Shown: one piece after another, positions 1 to 7,949 of the stretch
How positions within the stretch are numbered: position 1 is the stretch's first letter
How the letters are laid out: each line of letters opens with the position of its first letter
Origin: an uncultured Erysipelotrichaceae bacterium
GTDB lineage: Bacteria > Bacillota_I > Bacilli_A > Erysipelotrichales > Erysipelotrichaceae
DNA length: 63,031 bases
Assembly (NCBI GenBank): GCA_945877405.1
Contig: CAMCSA010000007.1
Location: 1-63,031 of the forward strand
Direction: 5' to 3'
Program-made: the position numbers and the translations under genes
The notes under the pieces: generated by a model
Told to the model about the DNA's origin: nothing
Database searches by the model: none
Seen by the model: the letters and a program-made list of their open reading frames with translations, nothing else

Positions 1-1083
1 AATCTGATTTCAAAACTGTTCTCGGGTGTATTCGGTACATTCAATGGTTTCTATCATTGGGTACATGGTATCTATCGGTCAGTTCGCGAATCCTCTTCCT
101 GGTGGCTTGGGTTTGTTGCTGCGGCATATGGACTTGGCATTTTCACAGAAATTGTCTTTCTGGGTCGTACGGGTATCTGGGGTCTGGTGTCCCTTGTCAT
201 AACTGTAATCGGTGGTTATGCAGTACTGCAGTGTGGAAGAGATTTCAAAGTTCTTTCAGAAGCTGTAGATAATCTTTCTGAAGGAAGACTGGATTATCGC
301 ATTGATGAAATGAAACTGAATGATATGAAAGGACCGTTCTATCGGATGGGAAAATCCTTTGATGAAATCGGCAATGCGATGGAAACAGCTGTCAATGAAA
401 AGATGAAGTCGGAAAGAATGAAGACGGAGCTGATCACCAATGTATCCCATGATCTGAAAACACCTCTGACATCCATCATCAACTATGTGGATCTGCTGAA
501 AAAGGAACATACAGAAGAACAGGAAAAGGAATATCTGGATGTACTGGACAGACAGAGTCAAAGACTCAAGAGGCTGACAGAAGATGTTGTTGAGGCATCC
601 AAGGCAAGTACAGGCAACATTCAGGTTGATCTGCAACCGATCGGAATTCGTGAAATCCTTGATCAGGCAACTGCGGAATATGAAGATAAGCTGACAGCGG
701 CAGACCTGCATAGCATCCGTACCATGTCAGATGAACAGCTCCATGCTCTAGCGGATGGTCGACTGTTATGGCGGGTTGTCAGAAATCTGCTTTCCAATAT
801 ATGCAAGTATGCATTACCAGGAACAAGAGTCTATATCGATGTTCTGCATAAGGCAGGTAATGTTGTGATCGTCTTCAAAAATACATCACGGGATGAACTG
901 AATATCTCGGCGGATGAACTGAAGGAAAGGTTTGTGCGAGGAGACAGTTCACGACATGTGGAAGGCAGTGGACTTGGATTATCCATTGTGGAATCCTTAA
1001 TGAAAGTTATGAATGGAACATGTGAGCTGATTGTGGATGGTGATCTGTTCAAAGTTAAACTCACACTTCCAAAAGCAGAATAA
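1..1083 (+). CDS. Sensor histidine kinase, 3' part (N terminus outside window)
   Basis: The frame is open from the first base, so the gene begins to the left; 360 residues are visible. It starts in membrane-like hydrophobic segments (about residues 28-75), followed by a short HAMP-like linker, a HisKA dimerisation domain with the phospho-acceptor motif NVSHDLKTPL, and a HATPase domain with the N box (LLSNICKYA) and G box (GSGLGLSIVE). It is expected to sit in the membrane, autophosphorylate on histidine and pass the phosphate to a response regulator. No regulator gene is visible here; it probably lies upstream. It ends at a strong hairpin. The architecture resembles VanS/PhoR-type kinases; the signal cannot be deduced. 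Confidence 0.9.
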   Translation, partial: NLISKLFSGVFGTFNGFYHWVHGIYRSVRESSSWWLGFVAAAYGLGIFTEIVFLGRTGIWGLVSLVITVIGGYAVLQCGRDFKVLSEAVDNLSEGRLDYRIDEMKLNDMKGPFYRMGKSFDEIGNAMETAVNEKMKSERMKTELITNVSHDLKTPLTSIINYVDLLKKEHTEEQEKEYLDVLDRQSQRLKRLTEDVVEASKASTGNIQVDLQPIGIREILDQATAEYEDKLTAADLHSIRTMSDEQLHALADGRLLWRVVRNLLSNICKYALPGTRVYIDVLHKAGNVVIVFKNTSRDELNISADELKERFVRGDSSRHVEGSGLGLSIVESLMKVMNGTCELIVDGDLFKVKLTLPKAE

Positions 1084-1087
1084 TACA

Positions 1088-1118
1088 GAAAAAGCCGGTC
1101 GGATGATCGGCTTTGTTA
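1088..1118. terminator. Bidirectional intrinsic terminator
   Basis: The inverted repeat AAAGCCG...CGGCTTT (1091-1114) follows the kinase stop codon. It is flanked by an A run on the left, which reads as a T run on the minus strand, so it can also end transcription of the leftward GNAT/phosphatase-fragment unit. Confidence 0.75.
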
Positions 1119-1191
1119 TGTTGTCTGATCGACAACAGCAAGTACTTTCTGGATGTTTTCTTTTTGCGGAAGAATGATATTGATATCCACT

Positions 1192-1455
1192 TCAGGACGG
1201 ATTCTGACATAGGAAGTCAAAAACCATGAGATTGTCTTTGGATTCCAGGATACATGGATGAAGCAGATTTTCTTCTTTTCCCCACAGGTCGATAACCGTA
1301 GTGATGTTTTTCTGGATAAGCCACTGTATTTGTGATGATATCAGATTACCTGGGTAATCACTTCTGATGTATCGTAAGTCCCTGGCTGGTAATGCTCTGG
1401 TATTCAGGGCAGTTTCAGCAAAGAACTCATTGTTTCTTCGATTTTGCACAATCAC
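1192..1455 (-). pseudogene. Truncated tyrosine-protein phosphatase-like fragment
   Basis: The 87-residue product looks like the N terminus of the Firmicutes tyrosine/serine phosphatase family: NTRALPARDLRYIRSDYP, then TTVIDLWGKEE where intact members have a TxIDLR..E motif. Intact members are about 240 residues and carry a later HCxxGxxR active-site loop, which is absent here. The reading frame stops early. A second minus-strand frame stays open from about 1290 down to a stop at 1116, just before the terminator, and may be the scrambled 3' end of the same gene, although I do not recognise that tail. The start lies 9 bases after the GNAT stop codon, suggesting a former operon. I read this as a decaying gene. 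Confidence 0.55.
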
Positions 1456-1464
1456 GACATGTAC

Positions 1465-1908
1465 TCATACATTCATTGACATTTCGATTTCGTCTTCATC
1501 CATATTGCCTGTAGGAACAAATCCCATGGATGCATACAAATGATATGCTGTGTGGTTATCCTTGTGGCAGGTTAATGTAACTTTATCGGATGAACCGAAT
1601 GGCTTTGATGAAATATAATCCAGTACACACTGCAATGCCTGTTTTCCATAGCCTCTGTTCTGATAGTTTCTATCCATCTGCATATGCCAGATATCATATT
1701 CAGGAATGTCATAATCATAGATGACCATAACATAACCGACCATGGTTTTATCGTTGTATATGCCAAATGGCTGGCACTGATTGCGGTAAACATAAGCCTG
1801 GGCAAGGGAACGGATGGGGTTTGAAACAAACTGTTTCTGATTTTCTGTTACTTCCAGGGCGAATGCCTGCAGGAAATTGGATTCATTGATTGGCTGCAAA
1901 GATATCAT
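1465..1908 (-). CDS. GNAT family N-acetyltransferase
   Basis: This 147-residue protein has the GNAT fold signature. Central strands (GYVMVIYDYDIPEYDIWHM) are followed by the acetyl-CoA loop motif RNYQNRGYGKQAL and the C-terminal YHLYASMGFVPTG. It resembles the diamine/spermidine acetyltransferase branch (BltD/PaiA-like), but the substrate cannot be read from sequence. The frame is open further upstream into the tRNA gene. I chose ATG 1908 because GGAGG lies 6 bases before it and because the longer version would translate antisense tRNA. It is followed closely by the broken phosphatase fragment. Confidence 0.85.
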   Translation of the reverse strand: MISLQPINESNFLQAFALEVTENQKQFVSNPIRSLAQAYVYRNQCQPFGIYNDKTMVGYVMVIYDYDIPEYDIWHMQMDRNYQNRGYGKQALQCVLDYISSKPFGSSDKVTLTCHKDNHTAYHLYASMGFVPTGNMDEDEIEMSMNV

Positions 1909-1920
1909 AAGTTCCTCCAA

Positions 1921-1949
1921 AGTAAAGAAAAACCGCAGGTTACTGCGGT
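1921..1949 (-). terminator. Terminator after tRNA-Pro
   Basis: On the minus strand ACCGCAG-taac-CTGCGGT is followed by TTTTCTTT. It sits 10 bases beyond the tRNA-Pro CCA end and upstream of the GNAT start, so the tRNA is probably a separate transcript with some readthrough. Confidence 0.8.
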
Positions 1950-1958
1950 AATCTTGCA

Positions 1959-2035
1959 TGGTCGGGATGACGGGATTCGAACCCACGACCTCACCGTCCC
2001 GAACGGTACGCTCTACCAAACTGAGCCACATCCCG
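1959..2035 (-). tRNA. tRNA-Pro (anticodon CGG)
   Basis: A 77-nt cloverleaf folds fully. The acceptor is CGGGATG/CATCCCG, the D arm GCTC/GAGC, the anticodon loop TTCGGGA (positions 34-36 = CGG, reading CCG), and the T arm GTGGG-TTCGAAT-CCCGT. The CCA end is encoded. A C34 proline isoacceptor is dispensable in many low-GC Bacillota, because the UGG isoacceptor can read CCG. Confidence 0.95.
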
Positions 2036-2047
2036 AATTGCCTGTAT

Positions 2048-2053
2048 ATTATA
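2048..2053 (-). promoter_or_regulatory. -10 element of tRNA-Pro promoter
   Basis: A perfect TATAAT on the minus strand lies 12 bases before the mature tRNA 5' end. No good -35 is visible at the usual distance. Confidence 0.5.
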
Positions 2054-2143
2054 GCACGTTTTGAAAGACAGGGAAGAGAGAAAAGGTGATTTATTGATGG
2101 AAAAGATGGGAAGCTGTGCTATCATTTCATCGAGGTAAAAACT

Positions 2144-3325
2144 ATGAATATGCGTAAAAATGGAAATGTTACTGTGAAGTCGTTGCTTGCTTTGATGCTT
2201 GGATTCTGCAGTGGTTGCGGAACTACGGCTGCGGTCCAGTCTGCATCTGAAAAACAGAATTCTGTGATTGAAGAGCCGGTTGTAGAAGAAAAGGAACCGG
2301 TTGTTTCTGAAGCAACTTTGTTTATGATGGGAGATGCGCTTTTGCATGATCCGATTGAATATGATGCCATGGTAAGTGGCGGAGGTTTTGATTTTACACT
2401 GCTGGATCGCATTGGCGAAATAGCATCTTCCTATGACCTGCGTTACTACAACCAGGAAACCATTCTTGGTGGAGATGAATTCGGGATCCATGGATACCCA
2501 TGTTTCAATGGTGTACAGGCATGGGGTGATTACATGGTGAATGACCTTGGGTTTAATCTGGTATCTTTAGCCAATAATCACTGTCTGGATATGGGAATAG
2601 AAGGATTACAGAATTCCATGGCGTATTGGGCAGCTCATCCGGAAGTATATTCCACTGGCACCTTCCTTTCCCAGGAAGACTATGATGCGATTGAAGTCAG
2701 AGAAATCAATGGAATCAGCTATGCCATGATTTCCTATACATATGGAATGAATGGGCTGTATCCACCAGAAGGTATGGAATATGCAGTAGCATGTTATGAA
2801 GGCAGAATTGAAGAACTGCTGAATAAGGTCTCAAAGGCATCGGAAATGGCAGATGTTGTGATCACTGCCATTCACTGGGGTGATGAATATCACATGTATC
2901 CAAACGAATTCCAGCAGACACTGGCACAACAGTTATCGGATGCGGGATGCGATATCATTATTGGAAACCATCCTCATGCGATTCAGCCTGTGCAGTGGAT
3001 AAACGGAAAGAAAACAATCTGTTTCTATGCATTAGGAAATGCGGTTGCGGCACAGTATGATGAATCATGTATTCAGATGATGGGTGGACTGACAATCCGG
3101 AAAACAGAGATGCCGGATGGAGAAGTGACTGTAGAAATCGATGATGTGCATGCGGATCTGACCTATCTGTATTTTAATAACACTTATCTGAATGATTTCA
3201 TTGTAGTACCGTTTGCGGAAATGACAGATGATACATATGTCAATGACCATGAAGGTGTTTATAACCAGTATAAGGAAGTCATTACATGCATGGATCCTTC
3301 CATTACAGTAGGAGGATTTGAGTGA
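2144..3325 (+). CDS. CapA family lipoprotein (PGA_cap metallophosphatase fold)
   Basis: The 393-residue product has a short basic N terminus, a hydrophobic stretch and a lipobox-like CSGC around residue 25, so it is probably anchored outside the cell. The body is a CapA/PGA_cap domain of the calcineurin-like phosphoesterase superfamily: MMGDALLHD near the start, NQETILGG, SLANNHCLDMG, then AIHWGDEY and GNHPHAIQP with metal-binding His/Asp residues. Relatives take part in poly-gamma-glutamate or capsule handling, but there is no capB/capC here, so a capsule role is unproven. The last bases overlap the trmD start, giving translational coupling to a tRNA methyltransferase, which is an unusual pairing. 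Confidence 0.85.
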   Translation: MNMRKNGNVTVKSLLALMLGFCSGCGTTAAVQSASEKQNSVIEEPVVEEKEPVVSEATLFMMGDALLHDPIEYDAMVSGGGFDFTLLDRIGEIASSYDLRYYNQETILGGDEFGIHGYPCFNGVQAWGDYMVNDLGFNLVSLANNHCLDMGIEGLQNSMAYWAAHPEVYSTGTFLSQEDYDAIEVREINGISYAMISYTYGMNGLYPPEGMEYAVACYEGRIEELLNKVSKASEMADVVITAIHWGDEYHMYPNEFQQTLAQQLSDAGCDIIIGNHPHAIQPVQWINGKKTICFYALGNAVAAQYDESCIQMMGGLTIRKTEMPDGEVTVEIDDVHADLTYLYFNNTYLNDFIVVPFAEMTDDTYVNDHEGVYNQYKEVITCMDPSITVGGFE

Positions 3326-3996
3326 AAATCACAATTCTGAGTGTTGTACCGGAAATGCTTTCTTCCCTGCAGGCTTCACCAATTGTCACCCATGCAATGC
3401 AGAAGGGAATTCTGGAATTAGAAATTGTGGATATCAAAGCCTATGCCGATGGCAGTTTCCGCCACATTGATGACTCTCCATTTGGTGGTGGGGCAGGGAT
3501 GATCCTGCGTTGTGAACCTGTATATAAAGCATATCGTGCAGTATGTACAGAAGGTTGCCATACGATTATTCCAACCCCAGTCGGGATTCCATATACCCAG
3601 AAAAAGGCACATGAATTATGTTCCTATGAGCATCTTGTTCTGATTGCCGGACATTATGAAGGGTTGGATGAAAGAATCTTTGATCTTGCGGATGAGCGCA
3701 TCTGCATGGGAGATTATATTGTTTCCGGTGGGGAATATGCCTGTATGAACATTACGGATTCCATTGTCCGCTTACTGCCTGGTGTCATCCGTAAGGAAAG
3801 TATAGAAGAAGAATCTTTTGAAAACGGTCTGCTGGAATACAGCCAGTATACAAAACCTGTGGAATTTGAAGGAAAACGGGTACCGGATGTATTACGCAGT
3901 GGCAATCACAAAGCTATTGCCAGGTTCCGTTATGAAGATGCATTAAAAAAGACGGCAATGTACCGCCCGGATTTGCTGGAAAACTACAAAGACTGA
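3322..3996 (+). CDS. trmD: tRNA (guanine-N1)-methyltransferase TrmD
   Basis: TrmD makes m1G37 in tRNAs from S-adenosylmethionine and prevents frameshifting. It shows the SPOUT trefoil-knot motifs: HIDDSPFGGGAGM, the SAM loop LIAGHYEGLDERI and YIVSGGEYACM...DSIVRLLPGVI. At 224 residues it is slightly shorter than typical TrmD (about 240), lacking part of the C-terminal extension. The start is GTG 3322, set by AGGAGG six bases upstream; it overlaps the CapA stop codon by four bases. The usual neighbours rpsP, rimM and rplS are absent. The gene converges on the lysR gene with a 13-bp overlap. Confidence 0.95.
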   Translation: MKITILSVVPEMLSSLQASPIVTHAMQKGILELEIVDIKAYADGSFRHIDDSPFGGGAGMILRCEPVYKAYRAVCTEGCHTIIPTPVGIPYTQKKAHELCSYEHLVLIAGHYEGLDERIFDLADERICMGDYIVSGGEYACMNITDSIVRLLPGVIRKESIEEESFENGLLEYSQYTKPVEFEGKRVPDVLRSGNHKAIARFRYEDALKKTAMYRPDLLENYKD

Positions 3997-4871
3997 TGTG
4001 TGATGGATGAAACATAATCCATTACACATTTTTTTAATTGAATCAGGGGTTCCCTTTCATCTTCTTTGAGGCGTACACCTGCTCCGATCTGTCTGCATTC
4101 CTGCGGGTATAATGGCAGTATCTTTACACCTTCATGGCTTCCACGGATCATCATTTCTGACATGATCGTGACCCCCATTCCTTTGGCAACCATGCGGATC
4201 AGCGTTTCATCATCCACATGCATCTCCTTTTCCTTTACAGAAATACCATATCGGTTGAAGATGGAGTGAACATCTAGATCAAATCTTCCATAAGGCATCA
4301 GAAATATCTGATCCTGCATCTTTTCAATCGGATAGACATCAGACTTCATGTCTTCTGACTCAGGAATCACCGCATACATCTTTTCCTTATATAATGGTGT
4401 CCACTCACAATGCGATGCATGATGATACGAAGCAAAGATCACATCTGTTTTTCCTTCTTTGAGCAGTTCAAATGGTTGCAGTGCATCATCCACCATTCTC
4501 AGACTCACTTCCACATTTGGGCAGATGCGGGCAAACCGATACAGGATTTCCGGCATCCATTTCATCGCGATGGAGGCATAAGCTGCAATACGAATCGTCT
4601 GCTTTGCCCCTTTGCGGATTTCTTCGGTTTTAGCCTGCAACTGCTGGTTCGCATCTAGAAAGGCGTGGATATATGGTAATAACTGTTTGCCTTCTTCTGT
4701 TAATGTAATGCCCATGTGATCACGATGGACAATTGGAAAACCAAGTTCTTTTTCCAGGCTGTTGACAAGATGGGTCAGCCCGGATTGTGTATACCCTACC
4801 GATTCAGCAGCTTTGGAAAAGCTGCCCAGATCAATGGCTGTCATGATGGCGTTGAGTTTTCGAGCGTCCAT
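3984..4871 (-). CDS. LysR family transcriptional regulator
   Basis: The 295-residue protein has an N-terminal winged helix-turn-helix (residues 1-60: LNAIMTAIDLGSFSKAAESVGYTQSGLTHLVNSLEKELGF, split here as AIDLGSFSKAAE and SGLTHLVNSLE) and a C-terminal periplasmic-binding-like effector domain from about residue 90. The start at 4871 follows TAGGAGGT. It is divergent from brnQ with a 110-base intergenic region that contains its own promoter and two palindromes, so control of brnQ and of itself is the natural guess. No effector can be assigned. Confidence 0.9.
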   Translation of the reverse strand: MDARKLNAIMTAIDLGSFSKAAESVGYTQSGLTHLVNSLEKELGFPIVHRDHMGITLTEEGKQLLPYIHAFLDANQQLQAKTEEIRKGAKQTIRIAAYASIAMKWMPEILYRFARICPNVEVSLRMVDDALQPFELLKEGKTDVIFASYHHASHCEWTPLYKEKMYAVIPESEDMKSDVYPIEKMQDQIFLMPYGRFDLDVHSIFNRYGISVKEKEMHVDDETLIRMVAKGMGVTIMSEMMIRGSHEGVKILPLYPQECRQIGAGVRLKEDEREPLIQLKKCVMDYVSSITHQSL

Positions 4872-4887
4872 GGGTACCTCCTATGGT

Positions 4888-4937
4888 ATGACAGAATGTC
4901 ATGGATGTATTATAACCTTGCGTTTCCATTTCGACAA
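4888..4937 (-). promoter_or_regulatory. lysR promoter with operator-like palindromes
   Basis: Read on the minus strand, TTGTCG (4932-4937) and TATAAT (4909-4914) are separated by 17 bases. The palindrome ATTT-CGAC-AAAT overlaps the -35. ATGACA-GAA-TGTCAT (4888-4902) lies at the expected transcription start. Both are the right size and place for a LysR-type autoregulatory site that could also act on the divergent brnQ. Confidence 0.6.
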
Positions 4938-4981
4938 ATCTCTTTTTACAATGGGGTACATAACAGAAAAGGAATTTGATT

Positions 4982-6307
4982 ATGAAACTGACATATCAAC
5001 AGCGACTTCTGGTCGCAATGACATTATTCGGGATGTTTTTTGGAGCAGGGAATCTGATTTTCCCGGTTCATCTTGGACAGCTGGCTGGTAGAAATGCGTG
5101 GCTTGCGATGATTGGATTTATTATCACTGCCGTTACAATACCAGTACTTGCAGTTGCGGCAATCGGCTTCACGCACAGTGATGGCCTGCAGAAACTGGCA
5201 GATAAAGTCGGAAAGAAGTATTCTCTGTTTTTCACATGTCTGCTGTATCTGACAATCGGTCCGCTGTTTGCGATTCCACGTTGTGCAACGGTTTCCTTTA
5301 CGACAGGAATTGCCCCATTATGGGATCACCCGTATGCATTACTCATCTTTTCTTCCATCTTCTTTCTGCTTGCAGGGGTTCTGTCTTTAAAACCTGGAAA
5401 AATCACACTGTATATCGGAAGAATCATCAATCCATTATTTCTTGTATTCTATGCCGTTCTTCTGATCAGTGCACTGATGAACCCTTCCACATCGATATCT
5501 TCCGTTTCACCGGAACCATCTTATGTAAACGGAAGTCTGTTTTCAGGTCTTGTGGAAGGTTATGGAACAATGGATGCCATTGCAGGACTGGCATTTGGTA
5601 TCGTTGTAGTCGATGTCATTCGTAAAATGGGTGTGGAAAAGAAAGAAGATATCGCAAAGGAAGTACTGTCATCCGGTGTGATTGCAGGAGCTTTGATGGC
5701 ATTGATTTACATGTTTTCCATTATTATGGGTGCACAAAGCAGAGGCTTATTTGAACTGAGTGAAAATGGGGGAATTGCTTTGGCACAGATCTCTTCTCAT
5801 TATCTTGGGAAAGCCGGAACACTGATTCTTGCGGTGACAATTACGTCTGCATGTCTGAAGACAACGATAGGTTTGATTACAAGCTGCTCAGACACGTTTG
5901 AGGTCATGAGTCATGGCAGAATTCCATATCGTACATGGGCAATCGGATTTACAATAGTTTCCTTTCTGATCGCCAACTTCGGATTATCCGCAATCATATC
6001 ATGGTCCATACCGGTATTGATGCTGATCTATCCACCGGCTATCACGCTTGTGACTCTTGCGCTGAGTGGAAAAATGCATGGTCATGATATACATGTGTAC
6101 AGATGGACACTTGCCTTTGTATGGCCTGCCGCTTTCCTGGATTTCTGGAAAGCATTGCCATATGATCTGCTTCCATCTCTGAAAGAAATGGTAACTTCCA
6201 TTTCCGGTGTGCTTCCATTCAGTGATATTTCTCTTGGCTGGCTGTTACCGGCATTGGTTGGAATGTGTATTGGGATGCTGATGAAAAGAAGGAAATGTGT
6301 GAAATAA
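4982..6307 (+). CDS. brnQ: Branched-chain amino acid transporter BrnQ (LIVCS family)
   Basis: A 441-residue, very hydrophobic protein with about 12 membrane segments and the family's N-terminal signature FGMFFGAGNLIFPVHLG. BrnQ carriers import Leu, Ile and Val, coupled to Na+ or H+. A TTG codon at 4976 is in frame, but the AAAAGGA ribosome site is only about 4 bases from it. It is 9 bases from ATG 4982, which I therefore use. The divergent LysR gene is the likely regulator. A second branched-chain system, azlCD (exporter type), lies 1.6 kb downstream. Confidence 0.93.
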   Translation: MKLTYQQRLLVAMTLFGMFFGAGNLIFPVHLGQLAGRNAWLAMIGFIITAVTIPVLAVAAIGFTHSDGLQKLADKVGKKYSLFFTCLLYLTIGPLFAIPRCATVSFTTGIAPLWDHPYALLIFSSIFFLLAGVLSLKPGKITLYIGRIINPLFLVFYAVLLISALMNPSTSISSVSPEPSYVNGSLFSGLVEGYGTMDAIAGLAFGIVVVDVIRKMGVEKKEDIAKEVLSSGVIAGALMALIYMFSIIMGAQSRGLFELSENGGIALAQISSHYLGKAGTLILAVTITSACLKTTIGLITSCSDTFEVMSHGRIPYRTWAIGFTIVSFLIANFGLSAIISWSIPVLMLIYPPAITLVTLALSGKMHGHDIHVYRWTLAFVWPAAFLDFWKALPYDLLPSLKEMVTSISGVLPFSDISLGWLLPALVGMCIGMLMKRRKCVK

Positions 6308-6360
6308 ACACTGCATGATAAGTCGCAGAAGCAGTTTGAAAAGGCGTATTTACGAGATTT

Positions 6361-6383
6361 TCTGAATGGTCTGCTGATTCAGA
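6361..6383 (+). repeat. Hairpin downstream of brnQ
   Basis: TCTGAAT...ATTCAGA form a 7-bp stem with a 9-base loop between brnQ and the Fic fragment. There is no T run, so it may be a weak or factor-dependent end of the brnQ transcript. Confidence 0.35.
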
Positions 6384-6459
6384 TACTGTGATCTTATTGT
6401 TTTGCGAAATTGTTACGATATATTGATTCATGTACAATTTGGAACGAGGTGGTGTTTTC

Positions 6460-6681
6460 ATGGACTATCATACACTTTTTGAAAAAAAAGAACGAGTTAT
6501 CAGAATTTGTGAGAGGATTCCACGGGAAGTCATGGCAGGATTTGATAAAAGATTCGATGTAGAATATGCACACAACTCAACAGCGATCGAAGGAAATACG
6601 CTGACACTGATTCAGACAAAGGCGATTGTGGAAACATGTTTTCTGTTTTTCTTTATTCACATTCTGGTTACAGGAGTATAA
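6460..6681 (+). pseudogene. Truncated Fic family protein (N-terminal fragment)
   Basis: Only the N terminus of a Fic/DOC protein is present: residues 35-54 carry the family's YAHNSTAIEGNTLTLIQTKA segment, whose (S/T)xxIEGN motif precedes the Fic core. The HPFxxGNGRxxR AMPylation motif is missing. The frame then runs into unrelated hydrophobic sequence and stops 9 bases before tRNA-Val. The GAGGTGG ribosome site points to ATG 6460 rather than the in-frame ATG at 6430. A gene cut off exactly at a tRNA 5' flank suggests an old recombination or deletion. Confidence 0.7.
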
Positions 6682-6682
6682 T
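6653..6682 (+). promoter_or_regulatory. tRNA-Val(CAC) promoter
   Basis: A perfect TATAAT (6677-6682) lies 8 bases before the tRNA. A poor -35 (TTATTC, 18-base spacer) precedes it, inside the 3' end of the broken Fic frame. Confidence 0.5.
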
Positions 6683-6689
6683 AACAGGT

Positions 6690-6761
6690 GGAGAATTAGC
6701 TCAGCGGGAGAGCAGCCGCTTCACGTGCGGCGAGTCATCGGTTCGATCCCGATATTCTCCA
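6690..6761 (+). tRNA. tRNA-Val (anticodon CAC)
   Basis: The acceptor GGAGAAT/ATTCTCC, D arm GCTC/GAGC, anticodon stem GCCGC/GCGGC with loop TTCACGT, and T arm ATCGG-TTCGATC-CCGAT all pair. The discriminator is A; the next bases are CCT, so CCA is not fully encoded. A C34 valine tRNA is a luxury isoacceptor, since the UAC form normally reads GTG. Confidence 0.92.
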
Positions 6762-6768
6762 CCTGATG

Positions 6769-6789
6769 ATGCCCTTGATGGGCTTTTTT
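6769..6789 (+). terminator. Terminator after tRNA-Val(CAC)
   Basis: GCCC-ttgat-GGGC followed by TTTTTT, 9 bases after the tRNA. Confidence 0.8.
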
Positions 6790-6871
6790 ACATTGATTTG
6801 GAACACTCTACGTTTCGTTTGTATCCATATTGTCATAAGTATGTATGATAAGGATGGATGGAGGTACTCAT

Positions 6872-7567
6872 ATGAATCAGAAACAGATTGGTAAATTCAT
6901 ATCAATAATGCGCAGACAGAAGGGGATGACACAGGCTCAGCTTGCACAGCTTCTGCATGTCAGTGATCGAGCCATCAGCAAATGGGAAAATGGAAGGGGA
7001 TTACCGGATCCATCCAATATGATGATGCTGGCGCAGGCTCTTGGCATTACAGTAAATGAGCTGTTATCAGCAGGTGTCATTCATGATGATATGGAATTCA
7101 GAAAAAAAGCAGAAGAAAACATTCTATCGGTGATGGTATCAGCATCGGCGATGGAAACCATGTCACTGATCAGTCTTCTTGTGATGATTACGTGTATTAT
7201 TCCGGTTGTTTATATCTCAGCATATGGCTTTTCAACTTCCGGATGGATCATTGGATTTTCAGGATTAGCAGTTGTGATTCTTTCAGCTGTTCAGTATGAT
7301 CTGACCCGCAGATCCATACCAAAACCAAAACTTCTGCAGAACATATTCATCAGACTGACTGATGAAACGCAAATACCCGTCAGCATTCTGAATCAGGCAG
7401 GTAACTTTGAGCAATATGGATCTCATGGGTATCGAGGTTTTTCATCCAGATCATGTGCTGAAATCAAAGAACTGATCGTTGCAAACTGTGGTATTGAAGA
7501 AGAAAATATTGAAGTATTCTTATCGCCAGCCATCTGGAATCATAGTGATATTACGCATTCCGGGTAA
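6872..7567 (+). CDS. XRE family regulator with membrane domain
   Basis: The 231-residue protein has a Cro/C1-type helix-turn-helix at residues 4-60 (MTQAQLAQLLHVSDRAISKWENG) and a linker. Two membrane segments lie around 95-145, followed by a soluble C-terminal domain that I do not recognise. The start is ATG 6872 with GGAGG 8 bases upstream; an in-frame ATG at 6845 lacks a ribosome site. This layout is common for small membrane-tethered regulators in Bacillota. A second protein of similar plan is at 56378-57163. It is convergent with azlD. Confidence 0.85.
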   Translation: MNQKQIGKFISIMRRQKGMTQAQLAQLLHVSDRAISKWENGRGLPDPSNMMMLAQALGITVNELLSAGVIHDDMEFRKKAEENILSVMVSASAMETMSLISLLVMITCIIPVVYISAYGFSTSGWIIGFSGLAVVILSAVQYDLTRRSIPKPKLLQNIFIRLTDETQIPVSILNQAGNFEQYGSHGYRGFSSRSCAEIKELIVANCGIEEENIEVFLSPAIWNHSDITHSG

Positions 7568-7610
7568 TATACAGATCACAGACACATCTGAATCATATGG
7601 TCTGTGTGGA

Positions 7611-7642
7611 TGAGAAAGAAAAGAATCCTTTTACAAGGATTC
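7611..7642 (-). terminator. Terminator of azlCD
   Basis: Perfect 8-bp stem GAATCCTT-ttac-AAGGATTC (7623-7642), followed on the minus strand by TTTTCTTTC. The stem overlaps the azlD stop codon. Confidence 0.8.
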
Positions 7643-7949
7643 AGGCTAAAATGAGTTCAAGAAGGAAGACTGTAACGCAGCAGGCAGAAGCTACTGCAGG
7701 CAGTCCTTTTTCTTTCCAAGCAAGAACACTTCCGACAAGTAAAGCAGCCAGACCTGAGAAGACGTTATCTGTTGCCAGCATGATGGCAGGAAATGTCATG
7801 ACTGCCAGTGTTGCATAGGGTACATAATACAGGAAGGAGCGGATAAATGTATTTGTGATCGGTTTGCGGATCAGCGTCAATGGAAGCACACGGATGATAT
7901 AGGATACAAGTCCTGAAACAAGAATATAGATCCAGATATTGCCTTTCAT
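7641..7949 (-). CDS. azlD: AzlD family branched-chain amino acid export subunit
   Basis: The 102-residue product has about four membrane helices, with the AzlD-type start LVSGLVSYIIRVLPL and FLYYVPYATLAVMTFPAI. AzlD is the small partner of AzlC; the pair exports branched-chain amino acids and analogues such as azaleucine. It overlaps the azlC stop by 4 bases, consistent with co-translation of a two-subunit carrier. Confidence 0.9.
   Translation of the reverse strand: MKGNIWIYILVSGLVSYIIRVLPLTLIRKPITNTFIRSFLYYVPYATLAVMTFPAIMLATDNVFSGLAALLVGSVLAWKEKGLPAVASACCVTVFLLELILA

Noticed and set aside
1909-2031. N-terminal extension of the GNAT protein
   Set aside because: The extension translates part of the tRNA-Pro gene and its terminator; ATG 1908 has a strong ribosome site.
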